A stretch of 64,000 nt of DNA from Acinetobacter indicus CIP 110367. GTDB lineage: Bacteria; Pseudomonadota; Gammaproteobacteria; Pseudomonadales; Moraxellaceae. A program made the position numbers and the translations under genes. The notes under the pieces were generated by a model. The model did no database searches. It was not told the DNA's origin and saw nothing but the letters and a program-made list of their open reading frames with translations. Shown piece after piece: positions 54,834 to 63,973 of the stretch (position 1 is its first letter; each line of letters begins with the position of its first letter). The DNA lies in contig NZ_KI530745.1 of NCBI RefSeq assembly GCF_000488255.1, positions 248,001 to 312,000 on the forward strand, given 5' to 3'.

Positions 54834-54909
54834 TGGCTCTCCAACCTGGGCTCGAACCAGGGACCTGCGGATTAACAGTCCGTCGCTCTACCGACTGAGC
54901 TATTGGAGA
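54834..54909 (-). tRNA. tRNA-Asn (anticodon GTT), copy C
   Basis: 76 nt with encoded CCA. It differs from A and B in the acceptor stem (TCTCCAA/TTGGAGA), where both partners have changed so pairing is kept. First gene of the two-tRNA transcript. Confidence 0.97.
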
Positions 54910-54920
54910 ATCTGATGCGC

Positions 54921-54949
54921 ATTTTAGGGAGGAATGCGCCGGTCGTCAA
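54921..54949 (-). promoter_or_regulatory. promoter of tRNA-Asn copies C and B
   Basis: On the minus strand TTGACG, 17 nt, TAAAAT. It has the same geometry and similar flanks to the copy A promoter, indicating that the promoter was duplicated with the tRNA. Confidence 0.8.
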
Positions 54950-55010
54950 CCAGATTATTTAAACAAATGAATCATTTGCCTTAGATTTATGCAGTTATTC
55001 CCTAAAAATA

Positions 55011-55040
55011 AAAAAATCACCCTTAAAGGGTGATTTTTTA
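55011..55040 (-). terminator. sodB terminator
   Basis: AAAAAATCACCCTT-AAAGGGTGATTTTTT: stem AATCACCCTT/AAGGGTGATT, a nearly full palindrome. Confidence 0.88.
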
Positions 55041-55055
55041 CACAGAAAAATAAAA

Positions 55056-55682
55056 TTATTTTTCTACGCCAGCTGGTTGGCCTGCAAGTTTCGCGTTGGC
55101 ATAATCCCAGTTCACCAGGCTTTCAAGGAAAGTCGAGATGTACTTAGGACGTGCGTTACGGAAGTCGATGTAGTAAGCGTGTTCCCAAACGTCAATGGTT
55201 AATACTGCAATTTTGCCGTGCGCCATTGGCGTATCTGCATTTGAAGTTTTCATGATTGACAGTTTGCCGTTTACGTCGTCAGCCACTAACCATGCCCAAC
55301 CTGAACCGAATTGAGTTGCAGCAGCAGTTGCAAATTCTTCAGCAAATTTTTCGTATGAACCGAAAGCTTCATCAATTTTTGCTGCAATTGCGCCAGTAGG
55401 TTTACCGCCACCGTTTTTCGCCATACAGTTCCAGTAGAACGTGTGGTTCCATACTTGTGCAGCATTGTTGAAAATACCTGCTTTAGAAGCATCGCCAGCA
55501 CTTGCCTTGATGATTTCTTCTAAAGTTTTACCTTCAAGCTCAGTACCTGCGATCAGGTTGTTCAGGTTCACAACATAGGTGTTGTGGTGCTTGTCATGGT
55601 GAAATTCTAAAGTCTCTTTGCTGATGTGCGGCGCAAGATCTTCGTAACCATATGGTAATGCTGGTAAAGTAATCGTTGTCAT
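55056..55682 (-). CDS. sodB: superoxide dismutase, iron type
   Basis: Removes superoxide in the cytosol. The 208 residues show the Fe/Mn SOD metal ligands: His in HHDKHHNTYV, His in WNHTFYW, and DVWEHAYYIDFRNARP with Asp and His. AATQFGSGWAWLV with Gln in the first half favours the iron form over manganese, where the Gln normally comes later. Monocistronic. No clear Fur site is seen in its upstream 150 bp. Confidence 0.96.
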   Translation of the reverse strand: MTTITLPALPYGYEDLAPHISKETLEFHHDKHHNTYVVNLNNLIAGTELEGKTLEEIIKASAGDASKAGIFNNAAQVWNHTFYWNCMAKNGGGKPTGAIAAKIDEAFGSYEKFAEEFATAAATQFGSGWAWLVADDVNGKLSIMKTSNADTPMAHGKIAVLTIDVWEHAYYIDFRNARPKYISTFLESLVNWDYANAKLAGQPAGVEK

Positions 55683-55833
55683 GTTTTCAATTCCTTGCTT
55701 ATGCTGGGTTTTGAGTTTAAGTCGGCTTATTGTAATAGATTATTCAACAAAATTGCGCATTGCTTATAAATAACATTACACAATAAATCCTTAATTTATA
55801 CGTATAAGCCAGCCTCAATTCATCTCCCAAGTT

Positions 55834-56589
55834 TTAAATCGGATTATTCAATTCGAAATAGACATATTCGAGATTAAATTCGCGTGCCAGCGCCTGTCCC
55901 AAACGCTGTACACCGTAGCGTTCAGTCGCGTGATGGCCACAGGCATAATAATGGACGCCCAGTTCTTTGGCTTCATAAAAGGTACGTTCTGACACTTCGC
56001 CAGAAATATAGGCATCACAGTCTTGCGCTGCGGCTTTATGAATATAATCCTGCGCGCCGCCGGTACAGAAACCGACTTTGCGGATTTCGGTTGGATTGGC
56101 CGGTAAATGAATGGTATCAAACCCCAGTTTTTCACTTAACAGGGCTTTAAACGCTTCTGGTGACATGGCCTGTTTTAAATAGCCAATATTGCCAATCGGA
56201 TGACGTTCACTCGGGTCCAGTGCTTCCAGTTGCTCCAGTCCCAAAATATCAGCAATGGCCGCATTATTGCCCAGTTCAGGATGTGAATCGAGCGGTAAAT
56301 GATAACCTACCAGTGAAATATCATGCTGGATTAGGCTTTTAATGCGTTTACCGCGCATTCCGGTAATCGGGTAGGGTTCACCTTTCCAGAAATAGCCATG
56401 ATGCACCAGCAGCACATCGGCTTGCTCGGCAATGGCGGCTTCAATTGCATCTTGTGATGCAGTTACCGCACACAGAATTTTTTTGACTTCCGGTTTGCCT
56501 TCAATTTGCAAGCCGTTTGGGGCATAGTCTTTAAACTCGGCTGATTTTAAGGTTTGATCACACCAGCGGATCAGGTCATGCAGCTTAAC
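55834..56589 (-). CDS. Nif3-like dinuclear metal centre protein (YbgI type)
   Basis: 251 residues from ATG 56589 (GAGAG upstream, MVKLHDLIRWCDQTL typical of the family); an extension to 56661 is not family-like. Metal-site motifs: VHHGYFWKG, HLPLDSHPELGNN, and the C-terminal ACGHHATERYG. YbgI-like proteins are often listed as GTP cyclohydrolase I type 2 relatives, but the activity is unproven. Divergent from the DegS-like protease gene. Confidence 0.93.
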   Translation of the reverse strand, partial: VKLHDLIRWCDQTLKSAEFKDYAPNGLQIEGKPEVKKILCAVTASQDAIEAAIAEQADVLLVHHGYFWKGEPYPITGMRGKRIKSLIQHDISLVGYHLPLDSHPELGNNAAIADILGLEQLEALDPSERHPIGNIGYLKQAMSPEAFKALLSEKLGFDTIHLPANPTEIRKVGFCTGGAQDYIHKAAAQDCDAYISGEVSERTFYEAKELGVHYYACGHHATERYGVQRLGQALAREFNLEYVYFELNNPI

Positions 56590-56762
56590 CATAAATCTCT
56601 CAAAAGCCTTTAATATTGTTATCATCAAAACATATTTTGAATTGTAACTAAAGCAGCACAAAACTCTTTAGTGATTTTTATGTTTCCTTATGTATTTCGC
56701 TTTACAATAGGTCATAAATTACTTAGTCATCAATGAATTAAAAAATTTTAGAGGATAGAGCT

Positions 56763-57941
56763 GTGCGCCGGACCTTTACATGGTTACCTTGGGTGTTACT
56801 TATTATCGTGATTATTGGCTTTTTGGGCTGGCAACAGTTTCAAAAACCGAAAGCTCCCGTTGCCCCGGATGGGGTAAAAATGCCTGCTGAAAAAGTAGAA
56901 CCGCTGATTGATACCACCCGTACTGGCGGGGTGGTGTCTTATAGTGCTGCCGTAAAAGTGGCGGCACCGGCCGTGGTCAATATTTTTACCACCCAGAAAA
57001 TCAAGCAGCCTAATCATCCTTTGTTTAATGATCCGGCGTTCCGTGAATTTTTTGGTGATCAGTTGCCGGAACAATATCGCCAAGGACCCAATGAAAACAG
57101 CCTCGGTTCCGGGGTGATTGTACGTGCCGATGGTTACATTTTGACGAATAACCATGTGATTGCCCAGGCCGATCAGATTGTGGTGGCCTTGCATGATGGC
57201 CGTCGTGCCGAGGCAAAAGTGGTCGGCACCGATCCGGATACCGACTTGGCGGTAATTAAAATTGAGCTGGATCAGTTACCGGTTTTACCATTTAAACTCA
57301 GTGGCAATGAAGTCGGTGATGTGGTGCTGGCGATTGGTAACCCGTTTGGGGTAGGCCAAACCGTCACTCAGGGGATTATTTCCGCGACCGGTCGTTCGGA
57401 TTTAGGCATTAATACCTATGAAGACTTTATTCAGACTGATGCTGCCATTAACCCGGGGAATTCCGGCGGTGCGCTAATTGATGTGGCCGGGAACTTAATT
57501 GGGGTTAATACCGCAATTTTCTCGCAATCGGGCGGTTCTTTGGGCATTGGCTTTGCTATTCCGGCACAGGTCTGTCAGCAGGTACTGAACTCGATTTTAA
57601 AAGATGGTCGCGTGGTACGTGGCTGGTTAGGTATTAGCTTATTGCCGGTACAGCAACAGAATATTCTGGAGCCAAAACAAAGTGGCGTGGTGGTGGCAGA
57701 TGTCTTGGCGAATGGTCCTGCGGCCAAAGCCGGTATTCGCCGTGGCGATAAAATCCTGAAAGTGAATGATGAAGAGATTAGCTCAACATCACACCTGATT
57801 AATTATGTGGCGCTGCAGCAACCGAACCAGCCGGTGAATATCCTGATTGAACGTGAAGAACAGTCTTTAGAGCTGCAAGTGGTGGTTGGTGAGCGTAAAG
57901 TGCAAAACAGTGATAAACAGTTTATTCCATTACCAGAATAA
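56763..57941 (+). CDS. DegS/AlgW-like periplasmic serine protease with one PDZ domain
   Basis: 392 residues. One N-terminal membrane anchor (about 9-23), a linker, the trypsin-like domain with triad H131 (TNNHV), D161 (TDTDL-type) and S234 (NPGNSGGA), then a single PDZ domain (about 285-375, GVVVADVLANGPAAKAGIRRGD). One PDZ and an anchor rather than a cleaved signal match DegS/AlgW, which start the envelope-stress cascade by cutting an anti-sigma factor. GAGGA lies 8 nt before GTG 56763. No rseA-like gene is nearby. Confidence 0.92.
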   Translation: MRRTFTWLPWVLLIIVIIGFLGWQQFQKPKAPVAPDGVKMPAEKVEPLIDTTRTGGVVSYSAAVKVAAPAVVNIFTTQKIKQPNHPLFNDPAFREFFGDQLPEQYRQGPNENSLGSGVIVRADGYILTNNHVIAQADQIVVALHDGRRAEAKVVGTDPDTDLAVIKIELDQLPVLPFKLSGNEVGDVVLAIGNPFGVGQTVTQGIISATGRSDLGINTYEDFIQTDAAINPGNSGGALIDVAGNLIGVNTAIFSQSGGSLGIGFAIPAQVCQQVLNSILKDGRVVRGWLGISLLPVQQQNILEPKQSGVVVADVLANGPAAKAGIRRGDKILKVNDEEISSTSHLINYVALQQPNQPVNILIEREEQSLELQVVVGERKVQNSDKQFIPLPE

Positions 57942-57971
57942 GCTCGCAGTACGCGCTGTAAATTAAACATG

Positions 57972-58002
57972 AAAAAGCTCCGCAGGTCGGGGCTTTTTTT
58001 AA
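57972..58002 (+). terminator. terminator of the DegS-like gene
   Basis: AAAAAGCTCCG-CAGGT-CGGGGCTTTTTTT, one G-U pair. Confidence 0.82.
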
Positions 58003-58216
58003 TGGGTGAATTTTATCAGCAGTCTGTTAGTGAAGAGCGATATTGTAAGCTCAAGCGAAAATACGTAGGAACGTACTGAATGGCGCAGAGCAGACATACC
58101 GTCTTATAGAGATGATCGCTGTATCACATCTCTAGGTCTTTCCATCCCTCGAGATAATCGGTTGGGGACAAAATAAAGCAACTAAATGAATAACATTCCG
58201 CAGGCGGTGCAAAAAC
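58003..58216. other. intergenic region, possible dispersed repeat or RNA
   Basis: No reading frame is supported. The part 58031-58130 is less AT-rich than typical spacers and contains ACGT-AGGA-ACGT and an approximate long inverted relation between GAGCGATATTG and GATCGCTGTATC. It looks structured, but I cannot name it. Confidence 0.3.
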
Positions 58217-58244
58217 AAAAACAGCGGCCGAAGCCGCTGTTTTT
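58217..58244 (-). terminator. terminator of the Tim44-domain gene
   Basis: AAAAACAGCGGC-CGAA-GCCGCTGTTTTT, perfect 12-bp stem. Confidence 0.9.
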
Positions 58245-58258
58245 GATCTTAGGTTTAA

Positions 58259-59260
58259 TTAGTGTTCTTGCTGGATACCCGCAACCAACCAGTCCTGGCT
58301 AGAACCTGCTGGCTTAACAAAATGCCAGATTTCAGTGAATGGCTGTGGCAAGCTGTTTAAATCTTCACTCACCGTACCGGTAAAGCGCACACTCACTACA
58401 TACTGACCATTTTCAGTAGCAGAATCGACCACCATCGCATTCAGGTTAGAAAACTCAGCCACATCCTGATCCTGATTGGCCATGATGTCCTGATACATTG
58501 ACTGGTACAGATCAGGGGTTAAATAACGCTGAATTTCAGCAATATTGCTGGCCGTATTCATAGACTGAATATGGTTAAAACGCTGACGTGCAACACGCAG
58601 AAAGGCTGCTGGCTCCGTACCATCTGGTAACTGGTTACCACTGTTGGTGTACGCGGTACCAAAGGCAGCGTTATTCACTGGTGCTGCACCAAATGGCGCA
58701 TTGTTGGTTGGGGCTGAACCACCGACGTTCTGGCCAAAGATATTGGTGTTATCGCCACCGGCACGTGGTGCAGCAGCAGATTGACCAAACGGTGCGTTAT
58801 TGGCACCGTTATTTGGCGCATACGGGTTATTGGCTGCTAATTTTTTTTTTGCGCCCATCTTGCGGAAAATGAAGAAGGCGACTGCTGCAGCGAGGAGAAT
58901 CCAGATCCAGCCTGGGATTCCACCTTCTTCCTCCTGTTGAGCCTGTGCCTGGCTGGCTGGCTGATCATCTGCTAAGGCATTGGCAGCCACTGCACCAATC
59001 GCAGCACCTGCAACACCCGCAGCGACCATACCACCGACACCCGGACCAGATTTTTGCTGCGCAGGCGCAGTAGCTGGAGCGGGCTGTTGTGCAGGAGTAG
59101 CTTGACGAGGCTGTTGGTAAGATTGAGTTGGTGTTGCTGAACGGCTCATGCCATGGCTTTTACCACCACCGGCACGTTTTGCTTCGGCTGCTAAAGGGGC
59201 AACCAAGAGGGCAGCTGTTAAAATACCAGCCATCAAACCACGCTGTCGAACTTCCATCAA
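58259..59260 (-). CDS. Tim44-like domain membrane protein
   Basis: 333 residues. Signal peptide (ends AEA), a Ser/Pro/Gln/Ala-rich stretch, Gly/Ala-rich hydrophobic segment (about 75-98), acidic patch, a clear membrane helix (GIPGWIWILLAAAVAFFIF), an Asn/Ala-rich repeat linker (NNAPFG-type units), and the C-terminal Tim44-like domain from about residue 220 (AAFLRVARQRFNHIQ to VAGIQQEH). Bacterial members are of unknown function; one proposal is a role near the inner membrane. The NNAPFG/NNAAFG units recur several times, an internal repeat prone to length change. Confidence 0.87.
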   Translation of the reverse strand: MMEVRQRGLMAGILTAALLVAPLAAEAKRAGGGKSHGMSRSATPTQSYQQPRQATPAQQPAPATAPAQQKSGPGVGGMVAAGVAGAAIGAVAANALADDQPASQAQAQQEEEGGIPGWIWILLAAAVAFFIFRKMGAKKKLAANNPYAPNNGANNAPFGQSAAAPRAGGDNTNIFGQNVGGSAPTNNAPFGAAPVNNAAFGTAYTNSGNQLPDGTEPAAFLRVARQRFNHIQSMNTASNIAEIQRYLTPDLYQSMYQDIMANQDQDVAEFSNLNAMVVDSATENGQYVVSVRFTGTVSEDLNSLPQPFTEIWHFVKPAGSSQDWLVAGIQQEH

Positions 59261-59378
59261 TTTTTCCTATTTAAAAAAAGAAATTTATCGCCCTGTATTT
59301 ATGCAGGCATTTGTCCCGAATTTCAATACAGAATTCAGCTTTTTTCACATGAAAAGCTCAAAAAATAGGGCAAAGGCT

Positions 59379-60770
59379 CTAGTGCAGTTCTTCACTTAAA
59401 CTCATGGCCTCGCTCAGGGCTTCATGCAAACGGGCCACCGCAATCACCTGCACCCCTGGAATCGCTTTTTGCGGTGCATTGGCACGTGGCAAAATAATAT
59501 ATTTAAAGCCATGTTTAATCGCTTCTTTTAGACGTTCCTGACCATTCGGCACCGGACGGATTTCACCGGATAAACCGACTTCACCAAACACCGCCAGTTG
59601 CTGGGGCAGGGCTTTGCCGCGAATACTGGAAGCACAGGCCAGCAGCACCGCCAGATCGGAGCCGGTTTCGGTAATTTTCAGCCCGCCGACAATATTGACA
59701 TAGACATCCTGACCGGACGTCTGCACGCCGCCATGGCGATGCATCACCGCCAGTAGCATATTCAGCCGGTTTTGTTCTAAGCCAAGTGCGACCCGGCGCG
59801 GCTGACCATGTGCATCATCGACCAGTGCCTGTACTTCCACCAACAGCGGTCGTGTACCTTCGCGGCTAATCATCACAATTGAGCCGGGAATGGCTTCATC
59901 ATAACGGCTCAGGAAAATCGCTGACGGATTGGCCACTTCACGCAAGCCTTTATCGGTCATGCCAAACACGCCCAGTTCATTGACCGCGCCAAAACGGTTT
60001 TTGACCGCACGAATCATCCGGTAGCGGGAATCGGACTGACCTTCAAAATACAGCACACAGTCCACCATATGTTCCAGCACACGTGGCCCGGCCAATGCAC
60101 CTTCTTTGGTCACATGACCGACAATAAACAAGGCTGTGCCACTATTTTTGGCAAAACGGGTCAGGAGCGCCGCCGATTCACGGATTTGCGATACGCCGCC
60201 CGGTGCAGACTGCAAGGTTTCAGTATATAAGGTCTGGATGGAGTCCAGAATCGCCACTGCAGGACGTTGCTGGGCCAGTACCTCACAAATCCGTTCCACA
60301 CAGGTTTCAGCCATCACCTTGAGCTGATCGGTCGGTAAATCCAGACGCTGCGCGCGTAAGGCCACCTGTGATAAGGATTCTTCACCAGTGACATATAAGG
60401 CAGCGCTGTTGCTGGCGGCCATATGGGTCGCGGTTTGCAGCAAAATGGTCGATTTCCCAATCCCGGGATCACCACCAATCAGCACCACTGAACCAGTGAC
60501 CAGACCACCACCAAGTACCCGGTCAAATTCGCCAATACCGGTGGCAAGGCGGGTTTCGGTAGAGACTGAAATCTGGTTTAAAGTGGTCACAGTTGAAGCC
60601 TGACCGGCATAGCCGCCGCCCATACGCGGCTGGGCTCGATGGGTCACCGCAGGGGCAATACTGACTTCGGTTAAACAGTTCCATTCACCACAGTCTGAAC
60701 ATTGACCGGCCCATTTAGGATGATCTGCGCCGCATTGTTCACAGCGATAGACACTTTTTGCTTTTGCCAT
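59379..60770 (-). CDS. radA: DNA repair protein RadA
   Basis: A RecA-related ATPase that drives branch migration during recombination. The 463 residues start with a C4 zinc finger (C10, C13, C24, C27), then Walker A GGDPGIGKST (99-108), the RadA-specific KNRFG motif, and a C-terminal Lon-like domain (GLSGEIRPVPNGQERLKEA). Cytosolic and monocistronic here; the start MAKAKSVYRCEQCG is standard. Confidence 0.97.
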   Translation of the reverse strand: MAKAKSVYRCEQCGADHPKWAGQCSDCGEWNCLTEVSIAPAVTHRAQPRMGGGYAGQASTVTTLNQISVSTETRLATGIGEFDRVLGGGLVTGSVVLIGGDPGIGKSTILLQTATHMAASNSAALYVTGEESLSQVALRAQRLDLPTDQLKVMAETCVERICEVLAQQRPAVAILDSIQTLYTETLQSAPGGVSQIRESAALLTRFAKNSGTALFIVGHVTKEGALAGPRVLEHMVDCVLYFEGQSDSRYRMIRAVKNRFGAVNELGVFGMTDKGLREVANPSAIFLSRYDEAIPGSIVMISREGTRPLLVEVQALVDDAHGQPRRVALGLEQNRLNMLLAVMHRHGGVQTSGQDVYVNIVGGLKITETGSDLAVLLACASSIRGKALPQQLAVFGEVGLSGEIRPVPNGQERLKEAIKHGFKYIILPRANAPQKAIPGVQVIAVARLHEALSEAMSLSEELH

Positions 60771-60858
60771 AAATAAACGTCTGGAATGTGTTTTTTAAAT
60801 CTTGCCCCACAGCATACAGAGGAAATGCCGATTTTCAAATTGTTGATACAGCGGCAAA

Positions 60859-60880
60859 GAAAAACCACCCGCAGGTGGTT
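60859..60880 (-). terminator. terminator of the AGCS symporter gene
   Basis: On the minus strand AACCACC-TGCG-GGTGGTT followed by TTTC. The T-tract is short. Confidence 0.65.
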
Positions 60881-60905
60881 AATCTTGTAGTTTTGTCTAA
60901 ACGCT

Positions 60906-62258
60906 TTAGTAAAGTTCGCCGGATTTGCGTCGTGCAATAAAATCTTTCGATTCTTTGGCAATTACACCCGACAGCAGCAATAAGGCAATCAAGTTCGGTA
61001 CTGCCATTAAACCATTAAAGGTATCGGCAAACAGCCAGACCAGATCTAGAGTTGCGACACAGCCAATAAACACCGACGCAATGTAAATCAGGCGATACGG
61101 CAGTACAAATTTCTCACCAAGCAGATAGGTCGCACATTTTTCACCGTAATAGCTCCAGCCTAAAATAGTCGAATAGGCAAAGAAGATCACCCCGAAAGTC
61201 ACCACCCAGCCCCCGATTCCCGGCAGCAGTTTGTCGAATACGCTAATGGTCAGTACTGCACCGTTCTGATCACCAAAAGACTGACCGGCCATAATAAAGC
61301 CCATGACCAGCACAATACCGGTAATTGAACAGACAATAATGGTGTCAATAAAGGTACCAGTCATTGAAACCAGACCCTGACGTGCCGGATGGTCGGTTTT
61401 GGCCGCAGCGGCAGCAATTGGCGCAGAACCCATACCGGCTTCATTGGAGAAGACCCCGCGCGCAACACCATAACGGATCGCGGCACCAATCGCACCACCT
61501 GCGGCAGCTTCACCGGTAAAGGCATAGGTGACAATCATTTTGAGTGCTGGCACCACCAGTTCAAGGTTATTCAGGATGATGACCAAACCACCGGCCATAT
61601 AACCAACCGCCATAATCGGCACAATAACCGAAGAGGCTTTGGCGATGGATTTAATCCCGCCCAGAATTACCAGGGCTGAAAATACGGTAATGATGATGCC
61701 GGTAATCCAGGTTTCCAGGCCAAACCCATTTTCAACGGCCAGTGCTACCGTGTTGGATTGCACCGAGCTACCAATCCCGAAGGAGGCCACTGCACCGAAA
61801 AAGGCGAAAATCAGCGCCAGCCATTTCCATTTCAGGCCACGTTCAATGTAATACATTGGACCACCGGACATTTCACCTTTCTCGTTTTTTACCCGGTATT
61901 TGACCGCCAAAACACCTTCGCCATATTTGGTCGCCATCCCGAACAGGGCGGTCATCCACATCCAGAATACGGCGCCCGGACCACCGAGTACGCAGGCTGT
62001 GGCCACACCGGCAATATTACCGGTACCAATGGTGGCAGAAAGTGCGGTCATGAGGGAGGCGAATTGGGAAATATCGCCGGAATGTTTGTCCGGGTGTTTG
62101 CCAAAAACCTGTTTAAAGGCCAACGGCAGCATCCGGAATTGCCAGAACAGCAGGCGGAAGGTCAGGAATATCCCGGTACCGACAATCAGCACCAGCATAT
62201 ATGGGCCCCAGACCCAGCCACTAAGGGTTTCCATGAGTGTTTGTAAATCTTGCATCAT
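60906..62258 (-). CDS. sodium:alanine symporter (AGCS family)
   Basis: 450 residues with about ten membrane helices. Family signatures are SATIGTGNIAGVATA near residue 75, the GGPMYYIERGL loop, and GVARGVFSNEAGMGSAPIAAA. It imports alanine or glycine with Na+ across the inner membrane. Divergent from cycA, another alanine/glycine/D-amino-acid carrier, with about 310 bp between; joint control by amino-acid supply is plausible. ATGs at 62258 and 62255 are alternative starts. Confidence 0.93.
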   Translation of the reverse strand: MMQDLQTLMETLSGWVWGPYMLVLIVGTGIFLTFRLLFWQFRMLPLAFKQVFGKHPDKHSGDISQFASLMTALSATIGTGNIAGVATACVLGGPGAVFWMWMTALFGMATKYGEGVLAVKYRVKNEKGEMSGGPMYYIERGLKWKWLALIFAFFGAVASFGIGSSVQSNTVALAVENGFGLETWITGIIITVFSALVILGGIKSIAKASSVIVPIMAVGYMAGGLVIILNNLELVVPALKMIVTYAFTGEAAAGGAIGAAIRYGVARGVFSNEAGMGSAPIAAAAAKTDHPARQGLVSMTGTFIDTIIVCSITGIVLVMGFIMAGQSFGDQNGAVLTISVFDKLLPGIGGWVVTFGVIFFAYSTILGWSYYGEKCATYLLGEKFVLPYRLIYIASVFIGCVATLDLVWLFADTFNGLMAVPNLIALLLLSGVIAKESKDFIARRKSGELY

Positions 62259-62569
62259 TGTTTCTTCTTATGTCTCAAAATAGATATTTTGTTTTCTATA
62301 TAAGCAATTGATATGCCATGCTCATCCTGAGCAAGAGATATAGTTGCGTGCTGCATTTTTATTTGTTACACAGAATTTATGTTTTGACAAGAAAATTGAT
62401 ATAAACCTTGTCAATCCTCCCTTTGGATAAATTGATAACTTTTTGTTATAAGAAAAATAAATTAAATTTAATTATTCCGCAGAAAATATAGATGAAGCGG
62501 CATTTCTTTTTGTTTTCTGATTTCTTTTACGTTAGTTTGTCGTGGTTAACACTGAAGTTGAATTCAATA
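62259..62569. promoter_or_regulatory. divergent promoter region between AGCS symporter and cycA
   Basis: An AT-rich spacer of about 310 bp. In-frame codons upstream of the cycA ATG (from 62492) give a hydrophobic peptide with no family match and are probably untranslated. I see no clear operator. Confidence 0.4.
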
Positions 62570-63973
62570 ATGTCGTATCAAAATACAAATTCGTCACAAG
62601 AAAAAGGCGATCTGCAGCGAAGCTTATCTAACCGGCATTTACAGCTGATTGCCATTGGTGGCGCCATTGGAACAGGATTGTTCATGGGCTCAGGCAAAAC
62701 CATCAGCCTGGCCGGGCCATCGATCCTGATTATTTATATGATTATTGGTTTTATGGTGTTCTGCGTGATGCGGGCGCTGGGCGAACTGTTGCTGTCCAAT
62801 CTGCAATATAAATCCTTTATTGATTTCAGCACCGACCTGATTGGCCCGTGGGCCGGCTATTTCGTCGGCTGGACCTACTGGCTGTGCTGGATCACCATCG
62901 GCATTGCAGACCTGTCGGCGATTATTTATTACCTGCAATTCTTTAATGGCGGGATGCCGTTTACGCCTGAAGAAGGGGTGATGATCAGTATTGCAGCTAT
63001 TGTCTTCATTATGGGCTTGAACCTGGTGACGGTGAAGCTGTTTGGTGAAATGGAGTTCTGGTTTGCACTGATTAAAATTATTGCCATTATTGTGCTGATT
63101 GCAGTCGGTTTATGGATGATTTTTACCGGCTTTACCTCAGATGCCGGCGCAGTCGCATCCTTTACGCATATCTGGAGTCATGGCGGCTTGTTCCCGACAG
63201 GTACTATGGGCTTCCTGGCCGGTTTCCAGATTGCGATTTTCGCCTTTGTTGGGGTAGAACTGGTCGGTACCACAGCGGCTGAAACCAAAGATCCGGAGAA
63301 AAACCTGCCGAAAGCGGTGAACTCGATTCCGGTACGTATCATCATTTTCTATGTATTGGCCTTATTAATTGTGATGTCGGTAACGCCATGGAACCAGATT
63401 GATCCGAATATCTCGCCGTTTGTCAACTTGTTCAGTCAGGCGGGTATTGCGGCCGCGGCGATTATCATGAACCTGGTGGTGCTGTCTTCGGTGATGTCGT
63501 CGATGAACAGTGGCGTATTCTCGACCAGCCGGATGCTGTTTGGTCTGTCACGTGAGCAGCAGGGTCCTAAAGCTTTTGGCCGTTTAAATAAACGTGCAGT
63601 ACCAGCCAATGCGTTGTATTTCTCGGCGGTGTGTCTGCTGTTGGGTGCGGCGTTACAATACTTTGTACCCGATACCGTGAAAGCCTTTACGTTGGCGACC
63701 ACGCTTTCGACCATTCTGTTTATTTGCGTCTGGCTGATTATTATCTGGAGCTATATTGTCTATTACAAAACCCGTCCGGAACTGCATGCCCAGTCGACTT
63801 TTAAATTGCCGGGTGGCCTGTTTACCTGCTGGATGGTGATCATCTTCTTTATTAGTATGATCTATGTGCTGTCTCTGGAGTCAGATACCTTGCAAGCCTT
63901 AATGATCAGTCCGATCTGGTTTGTGATTCTGCTGATTGGCTATTTCGGTTTCTATAAGCCAAAACAGAAATAA
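62570..63973 (+). CDS. cycA: D-serine/D-alanine/glycine permease CycA
   Basis: 467 residues from ATG 62570 (MSYQNTNSS). It aligns by eye along its length with E. coli CycA: LSNRHLQLIAIGGAIGTGLFMGSGKTISLAGPSI, YKSFIDFSTDLIGPWAGYF, FAFVGVELVGTTAAETKDPEKNLPKA and GVFSTSRMLFGLSREQ. Twelve membrane segments; a proton-coupled amino acid carrier of the APC family. The first TM and unwound GAIGTGLF motif are intact. It is complete, ending 27 nt before the window edge. Confidence 0.94.
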   Translation: MSYQNTNSSQEKGDLQRSLSNRHLQLIAIGGAIGTGLFMGSGKTISLAGPSILIIYMIIGFMVFCVMRALGELLLSNLQYKSFIDFSTDLIGPWAGYFVGWTYWLCWITIGIADLSAIIYYLQFFNGGMPFTPEEGVMISIAAIVFIMGLNLVTVKLFGEMEFWFALIKIIAIIVLIAVGLWMIFTGFTSDAGAVASFTHIWSHGGLFPTGTMGFLAGFQIAIFAFVGVELVGTTAAETKDPEKNLPKAVNSIPVRIIIFYVLALLIVMSVTPWNQIDPNISPFVNLFSQAGIAAAAIIMNLVVLSSVMSSMNSGVFSTSRMLFGLSREQQGPKAFGRLNKRAVPANALYFSAVCLLLGAALQYFVPDTVKAFTLATTLSTILFICVWLIIIWSYIVYYKTRPELHAQSTFKLPGGLFTCWMVIIFFISMIYVLSLESDTLQALMISPIWFVILLIGYFGFYKPKQK

